From assembly GCA_035222895.1 (NCBI GenBank), contig JAVYIG010006395.1, positions 1-64,000 on the forward strand: a stretch of 64,000 bases of DNA. Reading direction: 5' to 3'. Below, in pieces: positions 45,561 to 58,900 of the stretch. The notes beneath the pieces were generated by a model. The model was not told the DNA's origin. It did no database searches and saw nothing but the letters and a program-made list of their open reading frames with translations. Numbering within the stretch: the first letter of the stretch is position 1; each line of letters starts with the position of its first letter. The stretch is from Strongylocentrotus droebachiensis (taxonomy: Eukaryota; Echinodermata; Echinoidea; Camarodonta; Strongylocentrotidae). A program made the position numbers and the translations under genes.

Positions 45561-48105
45561 TTTTTCTTTTTTTTTTTTTTAGAGAGAAAATTCAATAAAT
45601 TAAAAATTTGGAAAGAGATGGCCTAGCCTAGCGAGTGTTTACGCACCCCCACCCTTTTTAAAATGCCATCTTACCAGTCTTTGAGGTGCATTTCTCAGAC
45701 TATCGGTTTTAACCTAGGTCACTCCGGCATAGGTGAGGGGGTGCCAGCTGGCATGTGATGTTGGAGGCGATCACCGAATTGTTAGAAAATTAAAGGTCAA
45801 ATTAGTTACAAGTATTGTGGGCTTTATTGGTGCAAGAAAAAGGAAAAGAGAAGATAAGAAAAAAAAAAAAAAAAATCAATTTAATGGTTTTGATACAGCC
45901 ACTTTGTTCTTAAAACGAAGCGAACTATTGCTTTTTGTTTAATTATTTCTGAAATTTTAAGTAGTGTCATGATTTCCTGTGGATGTGATATATCAGTTTC
46001 TACGAGTAACATAGCTCTTTCTATGATGTACTTTGGGCATTCAGTGAGAAAGTGGTTTACGGTTTCAGTACGTCCTATGCAGTTATTGCAATGGCCTGTC
46101 GAGTGCATATTCAATCTGAAGAGTTCAAACCTATCACTCCTATTCTTAATCTATGGAGAATACTTTCTTCAAATCTGTTCAACTTACATTCATATGGTTG
46201 ATTTACTGTAGGCAGTATCCGTCTAAGAAAACTTTCAGAATTATTCCATCTGTCTTGCCAGAGTTTTATATACTTGATGGTAATAATACTCTTTATTTCA
46301 GAAAAGGATAATTTATTACAAATTTCAATGTTATTTTATAAAGCAGATTTTGCATAAAAATCTGCCATTTCATTTCCGTGTACACCACAATGGCTAGGAA
46401 TCCATTCTAAGTGTATGTGTTTTCCTTGATACGATAATTTTGTACTTAATGTAATAATTTCAGTTACAAATGTAATATCTTTTTCATCCTTTATGGCGAG
46501 CAGGGCGCTTAAGGAATCACAAAAAATAACAATGTCAACATACACATTTATGTTCTCTAGCCAATTAAGCTCAAGGACAATTGCAGCCAGTTCGGCTCTG
46601 AAAGATGATGTGTGATCCGCCAATCGTTTGGCTTGTTGAAAGAAGAAGGCTGGTACATAAAAAGAAGCAGAACTTATCCCAAGATTTGGAACCTTTGATC
46701 CATCTGTATAGATGTGTAGTTGTATTGGCCATTTGGTACTAATCAATTCTAAACTGCGTTGACGTAAATACGATGGGTTTTCATGTTTGTTCACTATTTC
46801 GCTTAATTCTATCGACACTTTTGGAGCATTAATTTTCCAAGGGGGAAAACTAGGTATAGTGTAAGGTTTGATAATACGATGTTTCATTAGTTCTGTTCTG
46901 CATCCAAATGGCTTGTTATTCTTTTGGAGCTTCAAAAGTTCCATTTGCCAGCTGGGCTTAACGTTTAATATGACAGGGTGATCTCGATGCATTTCAATCT
47001 TTTGTCTGAATCTGTCCGCCAGCATCTGTCTTCTTAAGTCTAAGGGCATTTCACCTAGTTCAACTTGTAGTGAATCTAATGATGTAAGAGGAAGAGCTCC
47101 CGCACAAATTCTCAAGGCTTGATATTGAATGGAGTCAAGTGATTTCTTTATACTTTGAGCCGCACTGTCATAGGCTTCACAACCAAAATCTAATAATGAT
47201 CTAATCAATGCTCTATATACCATTAGCAGGGATTTCGAGGAGCTTCCCCATGTAGTCCCAGTAAGACATCTAAGAATGTTCAGTTTCTTTTTACTTATAA
47301 GGACTACGGCATCTACATGTATGTGCGTCTTCCATGAAAGTCTTTTGTCAAATATAAGTCCTAGGAAATGCTTCTTTGATTGGAATAAAAGTGTGTCGTT
47401 GTTTAATTTCAGTTCTGGGTATTTTGCTTTATTGTTTTTAGTAAATAACATTGGAAAGGATTTACTCTGTGATAGGCGAAACCCCCATTTAGTAAACCAT
47501 TCACTCAATGTGTTCAGATAGCACTGTATTCTGTTTGAAATAATTTCTATGTTATTACCTGACATCCAGATGACACAGTCATCAGCATAAATAGATGTGG
47601 TGATTAATTCATCTGTTGGAATATCACTCATCATGATATTATACAATATAGGACTTAAGACACTCCCCTGGGGGAGGCTGTTGTACATTTCATATGATTT
47701 TGATTCTTCTTTACCAATCTTTACTTGGAAAGTCTGCTCTTTCAGATAGTTATAGAGAAACTCTAGCATATTACCTGTAATACCATGTACTGATAGTTTG
47801 TAAATAAGGCCTTTGATACAAAGTCTATCATATGCCTTTTCAATATCAAGAAAGATTGCTAATGTATATTCACCAACATTAATGCTTCCTTGGATGGCAT
47901 TCTCTAAAAGTACAATGTTATCCGTGACCCCACGTTTACTACGAAAGCCAGTCATGAGGGGAGGAAGTATATTGTTCTTTTCTACATACCATTGGAGTTT
48001 ATTCTTTACAATCCGTTCTAGTATCTTGGCAAAACACGAGGAAAGTGCTATGGGTCGGTACGAAGATACCTCTCGGGGGTCTTTATTTTGTTTTAGGGGT
48101 GCTAC
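45561..48105 (-). mobile_element. 5'-truncated non-LTR retrotransposon (I-like, with RNase H)
   Basis: Read on the minus strand: ORF2 from the start of the RT domain, RNase H, a C-terminal CCHC finger, a 3' untranslated region with AATAAA near 45820, and a poly(A) tail (T-run at 45561-45580 on the plus strand). The endonuclease and ORF1 are missing. Position 48100 passes directly into satellite monomer sequence (GGGTGCTACCC), consistent with ordinary 5' truncation on insertion next to or into the satellite. No target-site duplication was found. RT plus C-terminal RNase H places it in the I/Nimb/ingi group. Confidence 0.9.
45881..46114 (-). pseudogene. LINE ORF2 C-terminal zinc finger
   Basis: A 77-codon frame containing CNNCIGRTETVNHFLTECPK, a CX2CX8HX4C finger found at the C-terminus of I- and R1-like ORF2 proteins. 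It lies one frame off from the 622-codon frame. One nonsense codon (46336-46338) and one frameshift (about 46115) therefore separate it from the rest of ORF2. The frame ends just before the 3' untranslated region. Confidence 0.8.
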
Positions 48106-48204
48106 CCTAGATTGCATCCGTATAGGCTGTGAAGGGGGAAACCCTGATATTAAGTGGCTTCGGCTCATGATCAGCACATGCATTGCTTCCATGAAGAGTG
48201 CCAT
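46336..48204 (-). pseudogene. LINE ORF2: reverse transcriptase and RNase H
   Basis: A 622-codon open frame. Residues 1 to about 36 come from the satellite, not the LINE. Genuine LINE sequence follows: SYRPIALSS (48-56), FLDIEKAYD (118-126), PQGSVLSPILYN (178-189) and the catalytic YADD (206-209). RNase H has IYTDGSK (498-504), Glu in FRAELAAI, FCDSLSALLAI (Asp at 563) and HCGVHGNEMAD (605-614). All RT and RNase H catalytic residues are present. The frame ends with a nonsense codon right after FYAKSAL; clearly related sequence continues in the same frame for about 70 codons (IKLWQDRWNN...RLRIG). An element fragment without endonuclease cannot transpose alone. Confidence 0.92.
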
Positions 48205-48558
48205 GCCTTACCATTTTTTAGATATTGCCCAGCCGATATGTAAATGTGTCACTTGCCCATTATGCATTGCCCTGTGATGTGTCAAGTGTCTTTGGTTTAG
48301 TTTAGTTTTTTCATGCATCTTTTGTAGAGTTTTAACTCATAGGGGGCAGGGGCTATATAACTGCAACTCTTCAAACAACCCAGATAAAATTTCCTCAAAG
48401 AGAAGAGACAAAAAGGGTTGGGCAGGGTCAGTTTTAACTTCACAAGATAGAAAAGATGGATAGAAAATGGGTCACACTGCCTTTCTTTGTGGGTCACCTT
48501 AACAGAGCTTGACTTGGCTTGCCCCAAGCCCTTTCAAATGTCTGAGGTTCCCTTTTTT

Positions 48559-49901
48559 CTAATTCATACATCTTTTGTAGATGTTGAACTCAGGGGAGGC
48601 TAAAATCTTCAATTTTAGCCGGCCAGGCTCCCTCCGGGATGCAACACTAGCTTGCATCCATATGGGCCCTGAAGGGGGAAACCCTGTTTCGGCCCTAGGA
48701 TCAAGTGGCTTCGGCTCCTGGTCATACATTGCTTCAATGAAAATTTGCCATGCCTTATCGGTCACTTTAACAGAGCTTGATTTGGCTTGCCCTTAGTCGT
48801 TTCACTTAGGTTTCTTTATTTCTAATTCATACATATTTTGTTGATGTAAAAATCAGGAGAAGCTAAAATCCTCAAGTTTAGCTTGCTCTTTCTGGGGTGC
48901 TACCCTAGATTGCATCCGTATGGGCTGTGAAGGGGGAAACCCTGATATTAAGTGGCTTCGGCTCATGATCAGCCCATGCATTGCTTCCATTTAGAGTGCC
49001 ATGCCTTACCTTCTTTTTTTTAGATATTGCCCAGCTGATCTGTAAATGCGTCACTTGCCTATTATGCATTGCCCTGTGATGTGTCAAGTGTCTTCGGTTT
49101 AGTTTAGTTTTTTCATGCATCTTTTGTAGAGTTTTATTTTAACTCATGGGGGGCAGGGGCTATACAACTGCAACTCTTCAAACAACCCAGATAAAATTCC
49201 CTCAAAGAGAAGAGACAAAAAGGGTTGGGCAGGGTCAGTTTTAACAATCACAAGATAGAAAAGATGGATGGGTCACATTGCCTTGCTTTGTTGGCCATCT
49301 TAACAGAGCTCGACTTGGCTTGCCCAAAGCCCTTTAAAATGTCTGAGGTTCCTTTTTTTCCAATTCATACATCTTTTGTAGATGTTGAACTCAGGGGAGG
49401 CTAAAATCTTCAATTTTAGCCGGCCAGGCTCCCTCCGGGATACAACCCTAGCTCGCATCTATATGGGCTGTAAAGGAGGAAACCCTGTTATCAAGTGGCT
49501 TCGGCTCATGATCAGCACATGCATTGCTTCCATGAAGAGTGCCATGCCTTACCTTTTTTTTTAGATATTGCCCAGCCGATATGTAAATGTGTCACTTGCC
49601 CATTATGCATTGCCCTGTGATGTGTCAAGTGTCTTTGGTTTAGTTTAGTTTTTTCATGCATCTTTTGTAGAGTTTTAACTCATAGGGGGCAGGGGCTATA
49701 TAACTGCAACTCTTCAAACAACCCAGATAAAATTTCCTCAAAGAGAAGAGACAAAAAGGGTTGGGCAGGGTCAGTTTTAACTTCACAAGATAGAAAAGAT
49801 GGATAGAAAATGGGTCACACTGCCTTTCTTTGTGGGTCACCTTAACAGAGCTTGACTTGGCTTGCCCCAAGCCCTTTCAAATGTCTGAGGTTCCCTTTTT
49901 T
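48559..49901. repeat. 1,343-bp five-monomer variant at the array edge
   Basis: Same monomer order as the eight-monomer block but lacking three consecutive monomers (the second type 3, second type 1 and shortened type 2). Its parts match 49902 onward closely. It therefore looks like an unequal-exchange product at the edge of the array. To its left, 48100-48558 holds one partial and one complete monomer next to the LINE. Confidence 0.85.
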
Positions 49902-52900
49902 CTAATTCATACATCTTTTGTAGATGTTGAACTCAGGGGAGGCTAAAATCTTCAATTTTAGCCGGCCAGGCTCCCTCCGGGATGCAACACTAGCTTGCAT
50001 CCATATGGGCCCTGAAGGGGGAAACCTTGTTTCGGCCCTAGGATCAAGTGGCTTCGGCTCCTGGTCATACATTGCTTCAATGAAAATTTGCCATGCCTTA
50101 TCGGTCACTTTAACAGAGCTTGATTTGGCTTGCCCTTAGTCGTTTCACTTAGGTTTCTTTATTTCTAATTCCTACATATTTTGTTGATGTAAAAATCAGG
50201 AGAAGCTAAAATCCTCAAGTTTAGCTTGCTCTTTCTGGGGTGCTACCCTTGATTGCATCCGTATGGGCTGTGAAGGGGGAAACCCTGATATTAAGTGGCT
50301 TCGGCTCATGATCAGCCCATGCATTGCTTCCATGTAGAGTGCCATGCCTTACCTTCTTTTTTTTAGATATTGCCCAGCTGATCTGTAAATGCGTCACTTG
50401 CCTATTATGCATTGCCCTGTGATGTGTCAAGTGTCTTCGGTTTAGTTTATTTTTTTCATGCATCTTTTGTAGAGTTTTATTTTAACTCATGGGGGGCAGG
50501 GGCTATACAACTGCAACTCTTCAAACAACCCAGATAAAATTCCCTCAAAGAGAAGAGACAAAAAGGGTTGGGCAGGGTCAGTTTTAACAATCACAAGATA
50601 GAAAAGATGGATGGGTCACATTGCCTTGCTTTGTTGGCCATCTTAACAGAGCTCGACTTGGCTTGCCCAAAGCCCTTTAAAATGTCTGAGGTTCCTTTTT
50701 TTCCAATTCATACATCTTTTGTAGATGTTGAACTCAGGGGAGGCTAAAATCCTCAATTTTAGCCGGCCAGGCTCCCTCCGGGATACAACCCTAGCTCGCA
50801 TCTATATGGGCTGTAAAGGAGGAAACCCTGTTATCAAGTGGCTTCGGCTCATGATCAGCACATGCATTGCTTCCATGAAGAGTGCCATGCCTTACCTTTT
50901 TTTTTAGATATTGCCCAGCTGATATTTATGCGTCACTTGCCTATTATGCATCGCCCTGTGATGTGTCAAGTGTCTTTGGTTTAGTTTAGTTTTTTCATGC
51001 ATCTTTTCTAGGGGTTAAACTCATGGGGGCAGGGGCTATACAACTGCAACTCATAAAACCACCCAGATAAAATTCCTTCAAAAAGAGAGACAAAAAGGGT
51101 TAGGGAGGGTAAGTTTTAACAATCACAAGATAGAAAAGATGGATATAAAATGGGTTACACTGCATTTCTTTGTGGGTCACCTTAACAGAGCTTGACTTGG
51201 CTTGCCCGAAGCCCTTTCAAATGTCTGAGGTTCCTTTTTTTCTAATTCATACATCTTTTGTAGATGTTGAACTCAGGGGAGGCTAAAATCTTCAATTTTA
51301 GCCGGCCAGGCTCCGTCCGGGATGCAACACTAGCTTGCATCCATATGGGCCCTGAAGGGGGAAACCTTGTTTCGGCCCTAGGATCAAGTGGCTTCGGCTC
51401 CTGGTCATACATTGCTTCAATGAAAATTTGCCATGCCTTATCGGTCACTTTAACAGAGCTTGATTTGGCTTGCCCTTAGTCGTTTCACTTAGGTTTCTTT
51501 ATTTCTAATTCATACATATTTTGTTGATGTAAAAATCAGGAGAAGCTAAAATCCTCAAGTTTAGCTTGCTCTTTCTGGGATGCTACCCTAGATTGCATCC
51601 GTATGGGCTGTGAAGGGGGAAACCCTGATATTAAGTGCATACATTGCTTCCATGAACGTTACCATCCTTTACCTTTTTTTAGATATTGCCCAGCCGATAT
51701 GTAAATGTGTCACTTGCCCATTATGCATTGCCCTGTGATGTGTCAAGTGTCTTTGGTTTAGTTTAGTTTTTTCATGCATCTTTTGTAGAGTTTTAACTCA
51801 TAGGGGGCAGGGGCTATATAACTGCAACTCTTCAAACAACCCAGATAAAATTTCCTCAAAGAGAAGAGACAAAAAGGGTTGGGCATGGTCAGTTTTAACT
51901 TCACAAGATAGAAAAGATGGATAGAAAATGGGTCACACTGCCTTTCTTTGTAGGTCACCTTAACAGAGCTTGACTTGGCTTGCCCGAAGCCCTTTCAAAT
52001 GTCTGAGGTTCCTTTTTTTCTAATTCATACATCTTTTGTAGATGTTGAACTCAGGGGAGGCTAAAATCTTCAATTTTAGCCGGCCAGGCTCCCTCCGGGA
52101 TGCAACCCTAGCTTGCATCCATATGGGCCCTGAAGGGGGAAACCCTGTTTCGGCCCTAGGATCAAGTGGCTTCGGCTCCTGGTCATACATTGCTTCAATG
52201 AAAATTTGCCATGCCTTATCGGTCACTTTAACAGAGCTTGATTTGGCTTGCCCTTAGTCGTTTCACTTAGGTTTCTTTATTTCTAATTCATACATATTTT
52301 GTTGATGTAAAAATCAGGAGAAGCTAAAATCCTCAAGTTTAGCTTGCTCTTTCTGGGGTGCTACCCTAGATTGCATCCGTATGGGCTGTGAAGGGGGAAA
52401 CCCTGATATTAAGTGGCTTCGGCTCATGATCAGCCCATGCATTGCTTCCATGTAGAGTGCCATGCCTTACCTTCTTTTTTTTAGATATTGCCCAGCTGAT
52501 CTGTAAATGCGTCACTTGCCTATTATGCATTGCCCTGTGATGTGTCAAGTGTCTTCGGTTTAGTTTAGTTTTTTCATGCATCTTTTGTAGAGTTTTATTT
52601 TAACTCATGGGGGGCAGGGGCTATACAACTGCAACTCTTCAAACAACCCAGATAAAATTCCCTCAAAGAGAAGAGACAAAAAGGGTTGGGCAGGGTCAGT
52701 TTTAACAATCACAAGATAAAAAAGATGGATGGGTCACATTGCCTTGCTTTGTTGGCCATCTTAACAGAGCTCGACTTGGCTTGCCCAAAGCCCTTTAAAA
52801 TGTCTGAGGTTCCTTTTTTTCCAATTCATACATCTTTTGTAGATGTTGAACTCAGGGGAGGCTAAAATCCTCAATTTTAGCCGGCCAGGCTCCCTCCGGG

Positions 52901-55900
52901 ATACAACCCTAGCTCGCATCTATATGGGCTGTAAAGGAGGAAACCCTGTTATCAAGTGGCTTCGGCTCATGATCAGCACATGCATTGCTTCCATGAAGAG
53001 TGCCATGCCTTACCTTTTTTTTTAGATATTGCCCAGCTGATATTTATGCGTCACTTGCCTATTATGCATCGCCCTGTGATGTGTCAAGTGTCTTTGGTTT
53101 AGTTTAGTTTTTCATGCATCTTTTCTAGGGGTTAAACTCATGGGGGCAGGGGCTATACAACTGCAACTCATAAAACCACCCAGATAAAATTCCTTCAAAA
53201 AGAGAGACAAAAAGGGTTAGGGAGGGTAAGTTTTAACAATCACAAGATAGAAAAGATGGATATAAAATGGGTTACACTGCATTTCTTTGTGGGTCACCTT
53301 AACAGAGCTTGACTTGGCTTGCCCGAAGCCCTTTCAAATGTCTGAGGTTCCTTTTTTTCTAATTCATACATCTTTTGTAGATGTTGAACTCAGGGGAGGC
53401 TAAAATCTTCAATTTTAGCCGGCTAGGCTCCCTCCGGGATGCAACCCTAGCTTGCATCCATATGGGCCGTGAAGGGGGAAACCCTGTTTCGGCCCTAGGA
53501 TCAAGTGGCTTCGGCTCCTGGTCATACATTGCTTCAATGAAAATTTGCCATGCCTTATCGGTCACTTTAACAGAGCTTGATTTGGCTTGCCCTTAGTCGT
53601 TTCACTTAGGTTTCTTTATTTCTAATTCATACATATTTTGTTGATGTAAAAATCAGGAGAAGCTAAAATCCTCAAGTTTAGCTTGCTCTTTCTGGGATGC
53701 TACCCTAGATTGCATCCGTATGGGCTGTGAAGGGGGAAACCCTGATATTAAGTGCATACATTGCTTCCATGAACGTTACCATCCTTTACCTTTTTTTAGA
53801 TATTGCCCAGCCGATATGTAAATGTGTCACTTGCCCATTATGCATTGCCCTGTGATGTGTCAAGTGTCTTTGGTTTAGTTTAGTTTTTTCATGCATCTTT
53901 TGTAGAGTTTTAACTCATAGGGGGCAGGGGCTATATAACTGCAACTCTTCAAACAACCCAGATAAAATTTCCTCAAAGAGAAGAGACAAAAAGGGTTGGG
54001 CATGGTCAGTTTTAACTTCACAATATAGAAAAGATGGATAGAAAATGGGTCACACTGCCTTTCTTTGTAGGTCACCTTAACAGAGCTTGCCTTGGCTTGC
54101 CCGAAGCCCTTTCAAATGTCTGAGGTTCCTTTTTTTCTAATTCATACATCTTTTGTAGATGTTGAACTCAGGGGAGGCTAAAATCTTCAATTTTAGCCGG
54201 CCAGGCTCCCTCCGGGATGCAACCCTAGCTTGCATCCATATGGACCCTGAAGGGGGAAACCCTGTTTCGGCCCTAGGATCAAGTGGCTTCGGCTCCTGGT
54301 CATACATTGCTTCAATGAAAATTTGCCATGCCTTATCGGTCACTTTAACAGAGCTTGATTTGGCTTGCCCTTAGTCGTTTCACTTAGGTTTCTTTATTTC
54401 TAATTCATACATATTTTGTTGATGTAAAAATCAGGAGAAGCTAAAATCCTCAAGTTTAGCTTGCTCTTTCTGGGGTGCTACCCTAGATTGCATCCGTATG
54501 GGCTGTGAAGGGGGAAACCCTGATATTAAGTGGCTTTGGCTCATGATCAGCCCATGCATTGCTTCCATGTAGAGTGCCATGCCTTACCTTCTTTTTTTTA
54601 GATATTGCCCAGCTGATCTGTAAATGCGTCACTTGCCTATTATGCATTGCCCTGTGATGTGTCAAGTGTCTTCGGTTTAGTTTAGTTTTTTCATGCATCT
54701 TTTGTAGAGTTTTATTTTAACTCATGGGGGGCAGGGGCTATACAACTGCAACTCTTCAAACAACCCAGATAAAATTCCCTCAAAGAGAAGAGACAAAAAG
54801 GGTTGGGCAGGGTCAGTTTTAACAATCTGAAGATAGAAAAGATGGATGGGTCACATTGCCTTGCTTTGTTGGCCATCTTAACAGAGCTCGACTTGGCTTG
54901 CCCAAAGCCCTTTAAAATGTCTGAGGTTCCTTTTTTTCCAATTCATACATCTTTTGTAGATGTTGAACTCAGGGGAGGCTAAAATCCTCAATTTTAGCCG
55001 GCCAGGCTCCCTCCGGGATACAACCCTAGCTTGCATCTATATGGGCTGTAAAGGAGGAAACCCTGTTATCAAGTGGCTTCGGCTCATGATCAGCACATGC
55101 ATTGCTTCCATGAAGAGTGCCATGCCTTACCTTTTTTTTTAGATATTGCCCAGCTGATATTTATGCGTCACTTGCCTATTATGCATCGCCCTGTGATGTG
55201 TCAAGTGTCTTTGGTTTAGTTTAGTTTTTTCATGCATCTTTTCTAGGGGTTAAACTCATGGGGGCAGGGGCTATACAACTGCAACTCATAAAACCACCCA
55301 GATAAAATTCCTTCAAAAAGAGAGACAAAAAGGGTTAGGGAGGGTAAGTTTTAACAATCACAAGATAGAAAAGATGGATATAAAATGGGTCACACTGCAT
55401 TTCTTTGTGGGTCACCTTAACAGAGCTTGACTTGGCTTGCCCGAAGCCCTTTCAAATGTCTGAGGTTCCTTTTTTTCTAATTCATACATCTTTTGTAGAT
55501 GTTGAACTCAGGGGAGGCTAAAATCTTCAATTTTAGCCGGCCAGGCTCCCTCCGGGATGCAACACTAGCTTGCATCCATATGGGCCCTGAAGGGGGAAAC
55601 CTTGTTTCGGCCCTAGGATCAAGTGGCTACGGCTCCTGGTCATACATTGCTTCAATGAAAATTTGCCATGCCTTATCGGTCACTTTAACAGAGCTTGATT
55701 TGGCTTGCCCTTAGTCGTTTCACTTAGGTTTCTTTATTTCTAATTCATACATATTTTGTTGATGTAAGAATCAGGAGAAGCTAAAATCCTCAAGTTTAGC
55801 TTGCTCTTTCTGGGATGCTACCCTAGATTGCATCCGTATGGGCTGTGAAGGGGGAAACCCTGATATTAAGTGCATACATTGCTTCCATGAACGTTACCAT

Positions 55901-58900
55901 CCTTTACCTTTTTTTAGATATTGCCCAGCCGATATGTAAATGTGTCACTTGCCCATTATGCATTGCCCTGTGATGTGTCAAGTGTCTTTGGTTTAGTTTA
56001 GTTTTTTCATGCATCTTTTGTAGAGTTTTAACTCATAGGGGGCAGGGGCTATATAACTGCAACTCTTCAAACAACCCAGATAAAATTTCCTCAAAGAGAA
56101 GAGACAAAAAGGGTTGGGCATGGTCAGTTTTAACTTCACAATATAGAAAAGATGGATAGAAAATGGGTCACACTGCCTTTCTTTGTAGGTCACCTTAACA
56201 GAGCTTGCCTTGGCTTGCCCGAAGCCCTTTCAAATGTCTGAGGTTCCTTTTTTTCTAATTCATACATCTTTTGTAGATGTTGAACTCAGGGGAGGCTAAA
56301 ATCTTCAATTTTAGCCGGCCAGGCTCCCTCCGGGATGCAACCCTAGCTTGCATCCATATGGACCCTGAAGGGGGAAACCCTGTTTCGGCCCTAGGATCAA
56401 GTGGCTTCGGCTCCTGGTCATACATTGCTTCAATGAAAATTTGCCATGCCTTATCGGTCACTTTAACAGAGCTTGATTTGGCTTGCCCTTAGTCGTTTCA
56501 CTTAGGTTTCTTTATTTCTAATTCATACATATTTTGTTGATGTAAAAATCAGGAGAAGCTAAAATCCTCAAGTTTAGCTTGCTCTTTCTGGGGTGCTACC
56601 CTAGATTGCATCCGTATGGGCTGTGAAGGGGGAAACCCTGATATTAAGTGGCTTTGGCTCATGATCAGCCCATGCATTGCTTCCATGTAGAGTGCCATGC
56701 CTTACCTTCTTTTTTTTAGATATTGCCCAGCTGATCTGTAAATGCGTCACTTGCCTATTATGCATTGCCCTGTGATGTGTCAAGTGTCTTCGGTTTAGTT
56801 TAGTTTTTTCATGCATCTTTTGTAGAGTTTTATTTTAACTCATGGGGGGCAGGGGCTATACAACTGCAACTCTTCAAACAACCCAGATAAAATTCCCTCA
56901 AAGAGAAGAGACAAAAAGGGTTGGGCAGGGTCAGTTTTAACAATCTGAAGATAGAAAAGATGGATGGGTCACATTGCCTTGCTTTGTTGGCCATCTTAAC
57001 AGAGCTCGACTTGGCTTGCCCAAAGCCCTTTAAAATGTCTGAGGTTCCTTTTTTTCCAATTCATACATCTTTTGTAGATGTTGAACTCAGGGGAGGCTAA
57101 AATCCTCAATTTTAGCCGGCCAGGCTCCCTCCGGGATACAACCCTAGCTTGCATCTATATGGGCTGTAAAGGAGGAAACCCTGTTATCAAGTGGCTTCGG
57201 CTCATGATCAGCACATGCATTGCTTCCATGAAGAGTGCCATGCCTTACCTTTTTTTTTAGATATTGCCCAGCTGATATTTATGCGTCACTTGCCTATTAT
57301 GCATCGCCCTGTGATGTGTCAAGTGTCTTTGGTTTAGTTTAGTTTTTTCATGCATCTTTTCTAGGGGTTAAACTCATGGGGGCAGGGGCTATACAACTGC
57401 AACTCATAAAACCACCCAGATAAAATTCCTTCAAAAAGAGAGACAAAAAGGGTTAGGGAGGGTAAGTTTTAACAATCACAAGATAGAAAAGATGGATATA
57501 AAATGGGTCACACTGCATTTCTTTGTGGGTCACCTTAACAGAGCTTGACTTGGCTTGCCCGAAGCCCTTTCAAATGTCTGAGGTTCCTTTTTTTCTAATT
57601 CATACATCTTTTGTAGATGTTGAACTCAGGGGAGGCTAAAATCTTCAATTTTAGCCGGCCAGGCTCCCTCCGGGATGCAACACTAGCTTGCATCCATATG
57701 GGCCCTGAAGGGGGAAACCTTGTTTCGGCCCTAGGATCAAGTGGCTACGGCTCCTGGTCATACATTGCTTCAATGAAAATTTGCCATGCCTTATCGGTCA
57801 CTTTAACAGAGCTTGATTTGGCTTGCCCTTAGTCGTTTCACTTAGGTTTCTTTATTTCTAATTCATACATATTTTGTTGATGTAAGAATCAGGAGAAGCT
57901 AAAATCCTCAAGTTTAGCTTGCTCTTTCTGGGATGCTACCCTAGATTGCATCCGTATGGGCTGTGAAGGGGGAAACCCTGATATTAAGTGCATACATTGC
58001 TTCCATGAACGTTACCATCCTTTACCTTTTTTTAGATATTGCCCAGCCGATATGTAAATGTGTCACTTGCCCATTATGCATTGCCCTGTGATGTGTCAAG
58101 TGTCTTTGGTTTAGTTTAGTTTTTTCATGCATCTTTTGTAGAGTTTTAACTCATAGGGGGCAGGGGCTATATAACTGCAACTCTTCAAACAACCCAGATA
58201 AAATTTCCTCAAAGAGAAGAGACAAAAAGGGTTGGGCAGGGTCAGTTTTAACTTCACAAGATAGAAAAGATGGATAGAAAATGGGTCACACTGCCTTTCT
58301 TTGTAGGTCACCTTAACAGAGCTTGACTTGGCTTGCCCGAAGCCCTTTCAAATGTCTGAGGTTCCTTTTTTTCTAATTCATACATCTTTTGTAGATGTTG
58401 AACTCAGGGGAGGCTAAAATCTTCAATTTTAGCCGGCCAGGCTCCCTCCGGGATGCAACCCTAGCTTGCATCCATATGGGCCCTGAAGGGGGAAACCCTG
58501 TTTCGGCCCTAGGATCAAGTGGCTTCGGCTCCTGGTCATACATTGCTTCAATGAAAATTTGCCATGCCTTATCGGTCACTTTAACAGAGCTTGATTTGGC
58601 TTGCCCTTAGTCGTTTCACTTAGGTTTCTTTATTTCTAATTCATACATATTTTGTTGATGTAAAAATCAGGAGAAGCTAAAATCCTCAAGTTTAGCTTGC
58701 TCTTTCTGGGGTGCTACCCTAGATTGCATCCGTATGGGCTGTGAAGGGGGAAACCCTGATATTAAGTGGCTTCGGCTCATGATCAGCCCATGCATTGCTT
58801 CCATGTAGAGTGCCATGCCTTACCTTCTTTTTTTTAGATATTGCCCAGCTGATCTGTAAATGCGTCACTTGCCTATTATGCATTGCCCTGTGATGTGTCA

